From the NCBI RefSeq assembly GCF_963924675.1, contig NC_089223.1, positions 8,878,881 to 8,942,880 on the forward strand: a stretch of 64,000 nt of DNA, read 5' to 3'. A model generated the notes under the pieces. That model was not told where the DNA came from. It saw nothing but the letters and a program-made list of their open reading frames with translations, and ran no database searches. The stretch comes from Phocoena phocoena (lineage: Eukaryota; Chordata; Mammalia; Artiodactyla; Phocoenidae). Below are positions 22,120 to 33,489 of this stretch, in pieces (position 1 is the stretch's first letter; every line of letters begins with the position of its first letter). A program made the translations under genes and the position numbers.

Positions 22120-22600
22120 CTCCTTCTTGGTCAGGGTCCCATAAGGAAACAAAAAGCATATTGAATTGGGTTTATTTGAGGAGTTTTTAATAAAAGTATC
22201 AGCAAGATGTAGGGAAATCACAAGAGGGAGTAGGTCCTCTGGGCTAGTAACAGGATGCTGTTACCACCCCTAGGTTTAAACGAACCAAAGGGACAGAGCC
22301 GTCAGTGGAACCCAAAGGCCACCTGACGAGCTGTGACCATTGATAGAGGGGTGCAGCCAGCCTTGAGTGATCCTGCAGGAAAAAAAGTGAGGGGATAAGT
22401 ACCTTAATCTGACTCTCTTCCTTCGCTCTGATATTCTGCTGGTGCCTCCCATTGATTGAACCCAACCAGAAGCCAGGAGGCAAAGGAGCTTGTGGATTCA
22501 GTTCCTGAAGGTCAGTTCCTGGGGCACAGTGCAAGACGGAGAAGAGGGGAGGCCTGACATACCCACCACTATCCCTCTTAGGATGCCTCCTTAGCAAGCC
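22120..22600. repeat. old interspersed repeat, family not named
   Basis: The string 'tggtgcctcccattgattga', then 'acccaaccagaagccaggag', then 'ggcacagtgcaagacggaga' is a familiar mid-frequency mammalian repeat pattern. The 117-codon minus frame at 22244-22597 is a by-product of it. I cannot assign the class; an LTR or long terminal fragment is possible. Confidence 0.4.
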
Positions 22601-23395
22601 CTAATGATGTAAGCCCGAGTGTACATTTGAACATAGCCTATATTCTGGCGGAAATGCCCCTTCATTCTCCATTCTGCTAAGTCACGACGACCTCCTTTCC
22701 CTAACCCAAGCTCCATCTGGCTCAGGATCTAGTTCAACACTCAAGTCAGGTGTTACCTCTCTTGGGAAGGCGGGAACGATTTGTGCCTGTTTTCGATAAC
22801 CAGCTAAATCAGTTAGAATTAAGATCAGTTGAATAAAACAGAAAACCCAAGAAAAGAGTAGTTAAAACACGATAGAAGTTTCTTTCTTTCTCATGTAAAT
22901 TGGATCTACTTAGGAAATCCACAAATCTCTAGAAACTGTCCTGTAGAAAATGAATGAACTCACCCTGAGTACTAGGAGCCTGGGTCCAAGCAGAGGGGGT
23001 CTGCAAAGCTTATCATTATCAGTTCACAATTTTAAGATGGAGAGACATTAGTTTCTACAGACTTGTAGAAATATCTAAGGAAGAGTCATTAGATAATATT
23101 GAACCACAGTGAACCATTTTATATTTTTAAAAAACATAATAAGGAAATAAGAACAAGTGGGGGAAAGAGACTTGAGACACATGGTAAACACATTTTTTTT
23201 CTCTCAAGTCTATAGAGAAATGTAGTAAAAGAGGAAATCTAATTATGCGAGCTCTTTAAAAATAGCTCTCCCAATAATCCCTCTCCAGTAAGGGTAATTA
23301 TTGTCCAATTATATGATTTTCCAATTGCAAGTACATTTGAGGACCTGGCATGAGTACTATGGAGAGTCTGCTAATGATTGTCAGGATTTTCAAAC
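22601..23395. other. no gene seen
   Basis: AT-rich unique-looking DNA up to the left target site of the Tigger element. No motif or repeat is recognised. Confidence 0.4.
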
Positions 23396-23397
23396 TA

Positions 23398-26300
23398 AAG
23401 TTGACACTTGAACAACGAAGGGGTTAGGGGCTCCAAACCCTGTGGAGTCAGAAATCCACAAATAACTTCTGACTCCCCCAAAACTTTACTAATAGCCTAC
23501 AGTTGACCAGAAGTCCTACCAATAACATGAATAGTCAATGAACACCTATTTTTTATGCTATATGTATTATATACTGTATTCTTACGATAAAATAAGGTAG
23601 AGAAAATAAAATGTTATAAAGAAAATCATAAGGAAGAAGACATACATTCACAGCACTGTACCATACTTAATGATACAATGATTTTATGTTGTCTGTTTAC
23701 AAGACGAATCATCTGTCTGTCAGTGCCTACATCAGTATTGTCTTATAGGATACAAAACACTGTAGCTCTTATACATATTTCCAACACAAGACATCAAAAC
23801 TGAAAAGATAATGTGAAAAAGAAATTCATATTTGTTTACAGGTATAACCATTCATGCATTGATAACAAAGGCTCGTGTAATTGATATGATTGCTTCATGG
23901 TAGCCCAGCAGATACACTAATGAATGAATTCTTATAAAATTTTTATGGCGTGCAGTATTACAGTCATATTCATAATACAATATTAGAAACATTGTTACAT
24001 TTAAAAAAACAACTGTGCTGATAGGCTCTTAATACCGTTTTTCTAATTATGAGAAAGAGAGACATACTGTATGGTAGTGTAAGTTTTTGAAAGCAAAGTT
24101 TTACAGCAGTAAGAAAACGAACACATTAGCAATTTTATATTAAATATCACTCAGTTTATGCCTATGTAAGTATAGGCTTTCTACTTCAATACAGGTTTTA
24201 CACATGATGTTCTACACTATGAATACGTAAGCAGTGATGATGATGACACACAAACATCTCACACGGTTCTTGCCCTACAGTTACTAGATTTTCACACAAA
24301 GACACACATGCATACACAACAGGTAAGTTTATTAACTGTATGGTATGTTGGTTATTCATTAAGCTGCAGTGGATCATAAAGGTCTTTATCCTCATTGCCT
24401 TCATGTTGAGTAGGCTGAGGAGGAGGAAGAAAAGGAATAGTTGGTCATCTTGCTGTCTCGGGGGGGGGCAGAGGTGGAAGGGGGGCAGGAGAGGCAGATA
24501 CACTCAGTGTAACTTAACAGAAATACATTGTAATTTTTGTCTGACTTTTTGCATTTTCGTTTCTCTAGAAATGTTTCTATGCGGTACCAATCCTTCTTTC
24601 GCTGTTTGCTTTGGTTTCAGTGCCCATGTCATAGACACGTCCATGTTATAAAAGGAGTCCAAAGCAGTCTTGAATAATCAGAATACTTTTGCCAGATTGT
24701 CTAACGTCAGTTTGTTTTCTGGCTCTGCTTCTTCTACATCTTCTTCCTCATTCTCTGGCACTGGTTCAGAGGCACTCATCTCCATGGAGTTGTCTTCTGT
24801 TAATTCCTCTGGTTTGCTGTCTATCAGCTCTTGAATTTCTCTAAGGTCCATATCTTGAAACCCTTCATCCCCCACCTTTTTTTGCCGTATCCACAGTCTC
24901 TTTTGTAATTTCCTTGATTGGCTTTGTCTTAAATTCTGTGAAATGATACAGAACATCTGGACACAGCTTTCTTCAACAGGAATTTATTGTTTTGGGTTTG
25001 ATGGCTTTCATGGCTTTTTCTATAACAAAGATGGTATCTTCAATACGTAATCCTTCCAGACTTTCATCATGTTTTCTGTGTCGGGGTTCTCTTTCACAGT
25101 TTTGACAATCTTTTCCATAGAGTACTGTGTGTAATGAGTCTTAAAGGTCCTATGACTCTCTGATCTAGAGGCTGAATTCGAGGTGTTGTGTTTGGGGTCA
25201 GGTAGATCACTTCAGTGCCTTTGGTGTTGAAATCATGGGGCTCTGGGTGGCCAGGGGCATTGTCCAATATCAAAAGAACTTTAAAACTGGCAAGGTACTT
25301 CCTGACTTCAGGGTCAAAGCGTCGATGGAACCAGTCCAGAAAAAGTGTTCTTCTTCCAGTACAGGCCTTCTTGTTGTACAACCAAAAGATGGTCAGCTGG
25401 TGTTTATCTTTTCTCTTCAAGGCTCAGGGGTTAGCAGCTTTATAGATAAGGCAGCCCTGATCATAAACCTGACTGCATTTCCACACAACAGCAGAGTAAG
25501 CCTATCCCTTCCTGCCTTAAATCCTGGTGCTTGCTTCTATTCCTTATTAATAAATGTTCTTTGTGGCATTTTTCTTTCCTAGAATAGGGCACTTTCATCT
25601 ATATTAAAAAAGGATATCAGGCAGATATCCTCTCTCCTTAATGATTTCCTTAATGGTGCCTCGGAACTTGTCTGCTGCCCTTTGGTCAACAGAAGCTGCT
25701 TCTTCTGTTATCTTGACAATTTTAAAGCCAAACCTCTTTCTAAAATTATCAAACCATCCTTTGTTAACATTAAATTCTCCAGCTTTAGATCCTTCACCTT
25801 CTTCTTACTTTAAGTTGTCATATAATGACTTTGCCTTTTCTTGTATCATATTAGAAGCATATAGCAGTCCTGCACCCACATAAGCTGCATTTTCAATAAG
25901 AGATAAAAAGGTATTTCGCCAAAAGTGCAAGGTTTTTGGGCCTCCTGGCATAGCTGGAATGACAGTTTCACAAATTTCCTTTTCTTTTTTTAGAATGGTT
26001 CTTATATCAGATTCATTTATCTTGAAACGGTGGGCAACCCCAGGTGCAGACCTCAATCTATGGTATATATTAAGTAATTCAAGTTTTTCTTGTAATGTTA
26101 TGACTCTTCTCTGTTTCTTGGGAGCACTTCCAGCATCACTGGAAGTGGCACTTCGTATGGGTCCCATGATGTTACTTAAGGTTTTAGGACTGTGCTAAAC
26201 GTGAAGAAAAATACATAAGAACCATGAGGAATCACTTTTTACTGCGATATACAATTTACTGAAGAGAGGAACTGCTCAGAGGAGATGATTTGTATCACAT

Positions 26301-26732
26301 GGCATTTTAAGTGGATTCTTTCAACACATGAGCTCATTGCAATAGCAATAAGAGGTGGTTACAAAATGATTACTATAGTACAGTATGTTCTACAGTTAAT
26401 TTTATGCAGTTATGACTTAATACTGCATCTTTACATTTGGGAATGGATCCATGTAAGGTCTGTAAGTTTGTGTTCATAAGTTTTGATAAATTTTAACCTT
26501 TATAACAGATTTGTGTATATTTTATGGTAGTAAATGATAAAATAGACTATCTACATATACTTTATGTGTTCATGACATACCTAATTTTTATTAATTAAAA
26601 AAAATATTTCTAGGCTACATGGTTCATCTGTGAGTTTTTTCAATTTGTCACAAATCCCAAAAATATTTTCCAATATGTTTATTGAAAAAAAATCCATGTA
26701 TAGGTGGACCTATGTTGTTCAAGTGTTCACTA
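23398..26732 (-). mobile_element. Tigger (pogo/Tc1-mariner) DNA transposon, both ends present
   Basis: The left end reads 'aagttgacacttgaacaac' and the right end, on the minus strand, 'tagtgaacacttgaacaac'. These are matching terminal inverted repeats with a perfect 'acttgaacaac' core. A TA dinucleotide lies directly outside each end, at 23396-23397 and 26733-26734, as expected for Tc1-mariner target duplication. The interior encodes a degraded transposase on the minus strand (about 26167-24500). The element is 3,335 bp, longer than the roughly 2.4 kb I recall for Tigger1. It may be a longer subfamily or contain later sequence, most likely in the segment between 23650 and 24340. It moves by cut-and-paste in its active form; here it is a fossil. 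Confidence 0.9.
24500..26167 (-). pseudogene. Tigger transposase remnant
   Basis: A start codon at 26167-26165 opens a 120-residue frame (to 25805). It holds the first CENP-B-type helix-turn-helix ('ITLQEKLELLNIYHRLRSA') and 'INESDIRTILKKEKEI'. The next block (about 25800-25640) continues with 'NVNKGWFDNFRKRFGFKIV', the CENPB-type DNA-binding part. The catalytic core follows, with 'FNIDES' (first Asp), 'LLILDNAPGHPEPHDF' (second Asp) and 'PRIQPLDQ' (third Asp), in frames between about 25620 and 25094. An acidic C-terminal tail (24956-24678) shows 'EIQELIDSKPEELTEDN'. In-frame stops at 25579-25581 and 25537-25539, plus frameshifts, destroy the protein. It resembles the same ancestral family as the domesticated TIGD and JRK genes, but nothing suggests domestication here. 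Confidence 0.88.
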
Positions 26733-26734
26733 TA

Positions 26735-27150
26735 CGTGAGCTCTGGGGTAACAGGTGAGTATAAACCCATTTACTCAGTTCTCCTGAGTAATTGTCCTAA
26801 CTGTCAAGTTCATTGGGAAACTGTATACATCTACAACCAGATACTGCAAACAGGAAAATCAGCTCTTGCTCTTTGTTTCAGCAGCATCAGACCTCATTCA
26901 AAAAGAGATAACATTTAGAGGGACATTTCTGCCATCTACCGTTACTGCCCTGGATTTTAGCAGATTATATTGGCTCCTTGATTCCAGTATCAACTTCAAG
27001 AAAGTGATATTCAGTGGGCTGAGAGAAGAGGGCAACGTCACATGTTTCTCTCAATTCTTGAAAAGATGATTTTAGAACAAGGAAAACTTCTTTTTTTTAA
27101 AATTCAGATTATGGAAAATCATTTTAGAGAGGCTGACTTTGCTCATTAGT
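26735..27150. other. no gene seen
   Basis: AT-rich unique-looking DNA between the Tigger element and an antisense L1. Short plus frames at 26682-26918 and 26866-27069 have no recognisable domain. Confidence 0.4.
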
Positions 27151-27151
27151 T

Positions 27152-28606
27152 GTTTTTTCTTTTCGTAAATCGAGGTATAATTGACATAAAACATTAGCTT
27201 CAGGTATACGATATAGTGATTCGATATTTGTATATATTTTGCAAAATGATCACCGTGGTAGGTCTAGTTCATATCTATTGCCATACACAGTTACAAACAA
27301 ATTTTTTTCCTTGTGGAAAGAACTTTTACTCTCTTAGCAACTTTCAAATGTACAGTACAGTGTTATTAACTATGGCCTCCATGCTGTACATTACATCCAC
27401 CCCATGACTTATTTATTTTATAACTAGAACTTCGTACCTTTAACCCCATTTTGCGCACTCACCACCCCACCTCTGGCAACTACCAGTCTGTTCTCCATAT
27501 CTGTGAATCTATACGCTTGGGTTTTGGTTTGGTTTGGTTCTAATTCTACATGTAAGCGAGATCATACAGTATTTGTGTTTCTCTGTCTGACTTATTTCAC
27601 TTAGCATAATGTCTTCAAAATCCATCCACGTTGTTGCAAATGGCAAGATTTCTCTCATTTTTTATGGATGAAAATATTCCATTTTGTGAATATATGTATA
27701 CATATGTAGGTGTATATATATATGTATGTATGTGTATGTATACATATGTATACATATGTATGTGTATATATATGTATGTATGTGTGTATATATATGTATG
27801 TATGTATATACCACATTTTATTCTTTCATCAATAGACACTTAGGTTGTTTCCATATCTTGGCTATTGTAAATAATGCTGCAATGAACATGGAGGTGCACA
27901 TATCTTTTCAAGTTAGTGTTTTCATTTTCTTTTAATATCCAGAAGTGGGGTTGCTGAATCATATGGTAGTTCTCTATTTTTAATTTTTTAAGAAACTTCC
28001 ATACTGTTCCATAGTGGCTGCACTAATTTACATTCCCATCAACAGTGCATGAGGGTTCCCTTTTCTCCACATACTCGCCAACAGTTATTTGTTGTATTTT
28101 TGATAATAGCCATTCTAACAGGTGTGAGGAGATATCTCACTGTGGTTTTGATTTGCACTTCTGTGATGATGAGTGATGTTGAACACATTTTCATGTATCT
28201 GTTGGTCATCTGTGTGTCTTCTTTGAAAAAAAATGTCTATTCAGATACTCTGCCCAGTTTTTAATTGGATTATTTGTGGTTTTTGCTATTGAGTTGTATG
28301 AGTCTTTGTATAGTTTGGATATTCATCCCTTATCAGATATATAATTTGCAGATATTTTCTCCTGTTCTGTAAGTTTGCCTTTTCATTTTGTTGATGGTTT
28401 CCTTTGTTGTATAGCTGCAGTTCCATTTGTTTATTTTTGATTTTGTTGCCTTTGCTTTTTGGTGTCAAATCCAAAAAATCTTTGCCAAGACTGTTATCAA
28501 GAAGCTTACTGCCTATGTTTTCTTCTAGGAGTTTTATGGTCTCAGGCCTTATATTCAAGTCATTAATCCATTTTGAGTTAATTTTTGGTATGGGGTAAGA
28601 GAGTAG
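27152..28606 (-). mobile_element. 5'-truncated older L1, antisense
   Basis: The 3' UTR starts with 'aaatcgaggtataattgaca'. ORF2 C-terminal remnants follow on the minus strand, and the 5'-most coding piece (28645-28286) contains 'KLLSYPIPKINSKWINDLNI' and '[14 protein letters not shown]'. Frames are short and broken. A (TATG)n microsatellite has expanded in the ORF2 end at 27688-27811. The pattern fits an L1MA-type or L1MB-type copy. No duplication of flanks was identified. Confidence 0.8.
27688..27811. repeat. (TATG)n/(TATA)n microsatellite
   Basis: About 125 bp of alternating 'tatgtatg', 'tatata' and 'tacatatg' words inside the L1. At the matching place in the other L1 copies there is only a short 'tatatata' run, so this expanded after insertion. 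It produces false Tyr/Ile/Val/Cys-rich frames on both strands. Confidence 0.9.
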
Positions 28607-29819
28607 TTTGTTGGAGCTTTCATCAGGAGCAGAAAGGGGGTTCAATATTTAGACATTGTTCTCACTTGAATACCAACTTTACTAGCTTATAAGAGTTCAA
28701 GGAAAACAAAAAGGAAGAGAGGAAGGAAAGGAGGGAGGGAGGGAAAAAAAGATGGAACAGAGGTAGGAAGACAAGGAAGAAGAGAATAGGGGAAAGTGGA
28801 ATGGGGGAGGGAAGGAAGGAAGGGAGAATATCCCTTCAAATCACGGGAGATGTGTTTGTAAGAGACTGAATGAATTGATTCAGAGGAGTCCTATGGCATT
28901 TGAGATTCTATGACAGAAGTTTAAGTTTTTAAAAGACATTTAAAAAGTTGGTAAAGTGATCATTTGAAAGAGAAACGTATTGCCTCATTACACTTAGAAA
29001 CATACTCGATAAAGTTCTGAGTAATTTTATTCAATTGGCAGAGACTCAAACGCATTAAACCTATTTATTAAGTCTAAAGAGAAGAGATGAGAATAAAATT
29101 CTAACTATATTTTTTACTGAGTTTGATACCATAATGGAAAAATATATCTCGCTACGCTATTTATACACTGTTCTCAGGCTGGCCTTATATAACTGGATTT
29201 AAATTACACTTGACTCTGTAGCAGTTTGCTACAGGTGTTCTGAAAAAGAAATATCTTTCTGGTTTAAATGTTAACTCCCAAATACAAAAGCCCCAGGTTT
29301 GCTTTCATATGTCATGGTAAAAATCAGCTAGAAACAGTTTTATCTGTCCTTGAAAAAATGTTTCAAATTGGCTCTAAAGTCTCATCTGCCAGATGGGCAG
29401 CCTTACGCAGGCCCTGCTGAGATGGCATATTGAAGACCTAAATATGCTTCCAGGCTCCACATGAATTCCCCAGGTTGACAATAAATATTTAAAGAGTTGC
29501 TGGTGTGTCATAAAAACAAAACTGCACCTTGTGTCTATGTAGGATTGTTTATAAATAAATCTGTTTTCCACTTTTTCTTATCTGGTCATTTTTATTTAAA
29601 GGAGCTAAACCAGCTGCATTTTCAAGGGCTCACCAGTGCGCCGAGCCACATGGCTGAGTTACACTGTCCTCAGATGCTACAAATAAGTGCCACTTATAAC
29701 CGTGCATATGTTCTATGGGTGCTACGAATACACACATTCATATTTCCCATAGAAAACATTGTTCTCCCTCAGAGACCCAGATGACACAACTCGAGCAGTA
29801 ATAAGACTGTAACTACATT
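28607..29819. other. no gene; purine-rich tract at 28690-28830
   Basis: The tract at about 28690-28830 is nearly pure A/G ('ggaaggaaaggagggaggga'). The rest is unique-looking AT-rich DNA. A 95-codon plus frame at 29497-29784 shows no conserved motif. Confidence 0.5.
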
Positions 29820-30115
29820 TATTCATTCACGTGCAAATATTGTTCTAGGCACTGCTAAGTACTGGGATTACAAAAATGATAAGGACAAACGTGACAGTCA
29901 TAACGTTGATATCGACAACGAAGTAACCACTGCCGTTGATTGAACAACTGCTTTGTGGCACATAGCATTTTACATCATTTAGCGTTCTCCAAAATTCTTC
30001 GAGGTGGCTATAATCTCCTTTTTGATAGATATCTTAGGCCCAAAGGCAATGTTTTTATTGTCACACAATGATAAACCATAGAACTAAGATATGGCCTCCA
30101 AAGCAGACCTACAAT
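29820..30115 (-). mobile_element. MIR SINE, antisense, with an old repeat at its left
   Basis: From about 29930 the reverse-complement MIR pattern is seen: 'tttacatcatttagcgttct', 'ttcgaggtggctataatctc', 'aaaggcaatgtttttattgt' and 'aaccatagaactaagatatg'. The piece at 29825-29890 ('attgttctaggcactgctaa') is the common 'ttctaggcactggggat' motif of another ancient mammalian repeat that I cannot place. Confidence 0.55.
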
Positions 30116-30459
30116 ATGTTTTTTTAATTCATTTGGAATAGGTCACATAGATTGGCTATAAGGAAGGCCACCTGCGCCAAAGATGAACTGGCACCATATT
30201 GGATGGTGACAAACTGACCCAAAGAGGCCCTATCTTACGGGGGAAGGATGAATGCTAGGTGCAAAATAATAGAAGGCCAAGGATAGAGGGCAAGGGGGCA
30301 ATTCAAGTCTAAGTGCATAATGATACGTACAGAATAATATGGTCCCAGGTCTCTGTTACGATTTTATTTTTTGGAAACTTTCAAGTTCCAGAATTACCAA
30401 AGACTTCCTTTATCAAAGGTATTCAGGATTACAAAGGGAAGATTTACTGTTGATTGAAT
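30116..30459. other. no gene or named repeat seen
   Basis: Unique-looking DNA; nothing supportable. Confidence 0.4.
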
Positions 30460-30660
30460 ACTAACTCTGAATTAGGAATGGTAGTAAGTGCTTACATACT
30501 TTGATTCAGTCCTGCCTGTGAGGTACCTCTTGTTGCTACCACTGTTCCTTGAGGCTTGATGAGATGAAGTGGCTTCCTTAAATTCATGTGGTTCATAAAT
30601 GTAAAACCAGGATTTGAATCCAGTCAGTGATCCTCACCACTACTCCTATTTCCTCCAAAG
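30460..30660 (-). mobile_element. MIR SINE, antisense
   Basis: The order 'gtgcttacatactttgattc', 'gcctgtgaggtacctcttgt', 'gatgagatgaagtggcttcc' and 'taaaaccaggatttgaatcc' follows the reverse-complement MIR. Confidence 0.65.
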
Positions 30661-30714
30661 TTGCTACCTAACTAATACAAGGGAAGAGGTAACTGCCAAG
30701 AAATGTGTTCAATT

Positions 30715-32335
30715 TGTTTTAAAATTGAGGTACAGATGATGTATAACACTGCATTGGTTTCAGGTTATAACAGAATGATTCCATACTTGTGTATATTGTG
30801 AAATGATCAACACAATAAGTCTAGTTAGTATCTGTGACCATACATAGTTATAATATGTATTTTTTTCTTGTGATGAGAACTTTTAAGATTTACTCTAACT
30901 TTCAAATATGCAATAAAGTATTAATAACTATGGTCACCACGCTGTATATTCCACCTCATGACTTATTTATTTTCTAATTTGAAGTTTGTACCTTTGGACC
31001 CCCTTCACCCATTTCAACCACCCCCTTACCCCCTGCCTCCAACAGCTAACATCTGTTCTCTGTATCTATGAGCTTGACTTTTCTTAGAGTCCACATATAA
31101 GTGAGGTCATATGGTATTTGTCTTTTTCTGTCTGACTTATTTCACTTAGTATGTTAATCTCTAGGTCCATCCATGTTGCTGTGAATGACATTACTTCATT
31201 CTTTTTTTATGGCTGAGTAATATTACATTGTATATACATGCCACATCTTCTTTATTCATTTGTCTATCAATGGACACTTACGTTGTTTCCATATCTTGAC
31301 TATTGTAAGTAATGCCGCAGTGACTGTGGGGGTGAATATATCTTTTCAAGTTAGTGTTTTTGTTTTCTTTGGATAAATACCCAGAAGTGGGATTGCTGGA
31401 TCAGTTGGTAGTCCTATTTTTAATTTTTTGAGGAACTGCTATACTGTTCCACAGTGGCTACACCAATTTACATTCCCACCAATAGTGCACAAGGGCTCCC
31501 TTTTCTCCACATCCTTACCAACACTAGTTATTTCTTATCTTTTTGATGATAGCCATTCTAACAGATGTGAGGTGATATCTCATTGTGGTTTTGATTTGCA
31601 TTTCCCTGATGATAAGTGATGCTGAGCACCTTTTCACGTACCTGTTGCCCATCCATATGTTTCCCTTGAAGAAATACCTATTTGGATCCTCTGCCCAGTT
31701 TTAAATCAGTTTGTTGTGTGGGGGGGTTGCTATTGAGTTGTGTGAGTTTTTAAGTATTTTGAATATTGACTCCTTATCAGATATAAGACTTGCAAATATT
31801 TCCTCCCATTTAGTAGATTGCCTTTTTATTCTGTTGATGATTTCCTTTGCTGTACAGAAGCTTTCTAGCTTGATGTGGTCCCATTTGTTTATTTATTTAA
31901 TTATTCACTTTATTTTATTTTTTGCCTTTTGTTGCCTTTGGTTTTTGGTAGCAAATCCAAAAAATCATCACCAAGACTGATGGCAAGGAGCTTACTGCCT
32001 ATGTTTTCTTCTAGGAGTTTTATTGTTTCAAGTCTTACATTCAAGTCTTTAATCCACTTTGAGTTAATTTTTTTATATGGTGTAAGATAATGGCCCAGTT
32101 TCATTCTTTTGCATGTGGCTGTCCAGCTTTCCAAACACCATTTATTGAAGAGACTGTATCTTCCTCATTGTATTTCCTTAGTCCCTTTGTCTTAAATTGA
32201 CAATGTGTGCATGAGTTTATGGGCTCTCTACTCTTTTCCATTGATGTATGTTTCTGTTTTTGTGCAAACATGTACTATTTTGATTAGTATAGCTTTGTAA
32301 TACAGTTTGAAATCACAGAGCGTGATATCTTCTAT
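30715..32335 (-). mobile_element. 5'-truncated older L1, antisense
   Basis: It opens with the L1 3' UTR ('taaaattgaggtacagatga') and runs through the ORF2 C-terminus. Minus-strand residues at 32134-31910 include '[19 protein letters not shown]' and '[17 protein letters not shown]', the same ORF2 region as in the copy at 27.2-28.6 kb. It extends about 200 bp further 5' than that copy. Multiple frameshifts make it dead. No target duplication was seen. Confidence 0.82.
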
Positions 32336-32569
32336 TCCACTTTTTACTTAATCTGGCATGCACCTGAGACAGCAGCTTTAGACATTTTAGATAGGATACT
32401 AATAGAGAAAAAATTGTGTTTACCCAATTATAACAGCAAATAATATTTATTGGGTACTTACTACATGAATAGCATTTAGGTCTTTTTTTTAATCCTGACA
32501 AAAAGCCCATAATATGACTATTTTTATTTTTCTCACTTTACAGCTAGGAAACTGGGAGATATTCATTTA

Positions 32570-33095
32570 TTCCACAAATAGTTATCTGTTGCAACATAAC
32601 AAGTTACCACAAATTTAGCAGCTTGGAACAACATAGATTTATTATCTCAGTTTCAGGCATCTAGACATGCCTTAGCTGAGTCCTTTGCTTTAAGTTCTCA
32701 CAGGCTCCAATCCAGGTATCAAGCAGAGCCAGAGTCTTGTGCAAGACTCAGGTGAGGAAGGGTCCACCTACCAGCTCTAATGAGTATTGACAAGGTTTAT
32801 ACTTCTTGTGAGCTGTTGGACTGAGGGTTGCTTTCTGAACATTAGTCAGAGCTGCTTTCAGTTTCTTGCACTTGGGACTATCCATATAGCTTCATCAAAG
32901 CCAGCAAAGGAGAGTCTGCTGGCAAGACAGAAGTTACTCTCTTATGTAACCTAATGACAGAAATGGCATTCCATTACTTTTCTAGTATTGGTTACATGCA
33001 AGTTGCTAGGTTAGCCCACACGCAAGAGGAGAGGGATACGCAAAGGCTTAAATATCAAGTGGCAGAGATCACTGAGAAGCATCATAGAGTCTGCC
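32570..33095 (-). mobile_element. MLT1-like LTR (ERVL-MaLR), antisense
   Basis: The plus strand shows the reverse complement of an MLT1-type LTR: 'ttgcaacataacaagttacc', 'aatttagcagcttggaacaa', 'catgccttagctgagtcctt', 'gagctgttggactgagggtt', 'agttgctaggttagcccaca' and 'tcatagagtctgcccaatac'. It appears to be a solitary LTR with no internal region beside it. The exact subfamily is uncertain. Confidence 0.65.
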
Positions 33096-33489
33096 CAATA
33101 CACACAGAAAAATAGCTTTGAGCACCTACTCTGTGCTCAAGAAACTCATATTCTAGAGGGACTTAAAGTAATTAAGTGGATAGCTCAAGGTGAAAAATTA
33201 AATAATTAAGGAAAGAAATCAGAAAAAAGTCATTTGGTTGGGGGTTTAAACAATATCTAAAAGTCTTCTCATAAATAGCCCACTATAGAGTAACTTTAGA
33301 GCCGTGATAAGCTAAAGCTTCACATCAAAAGAGGAGATGTCATTTACATACACTGTTAGGCAACAAGGACTGTCCTGTCTCAGAAGGTAGGGCACCTGCC
33401 TTAGGTTTAGATATGTTTTGCTCGGGAGAACAGAAGGTGTTCCAACATTCTAGACTGATGAATTTAAAATTATTTATTTGCAGTTATCA
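33096..33489. other. no gene seen
   Basis: A short stretch at 33115-33180 ('gagcacctactctgtgctca') is the common opening of an ancient mammalian repeat of unnamed class. The rest is unique-looking. Confidence 0.4.

Noticed and set aside
23398..26732. Domesticated Tigger-derived gene (TIGD-like)
   Set aside because: In-frame stops and frameshifts break the reading frame, and the element still has its inverted ends and TA flanks, as in an ordinary fossil transposon.
27631..27935. Tyr/Ile/Val/Cys-rich membrane-like frames
   Set aside because: They come from a TATG/TATA microsatellite, and the same pattern appears on both strands.
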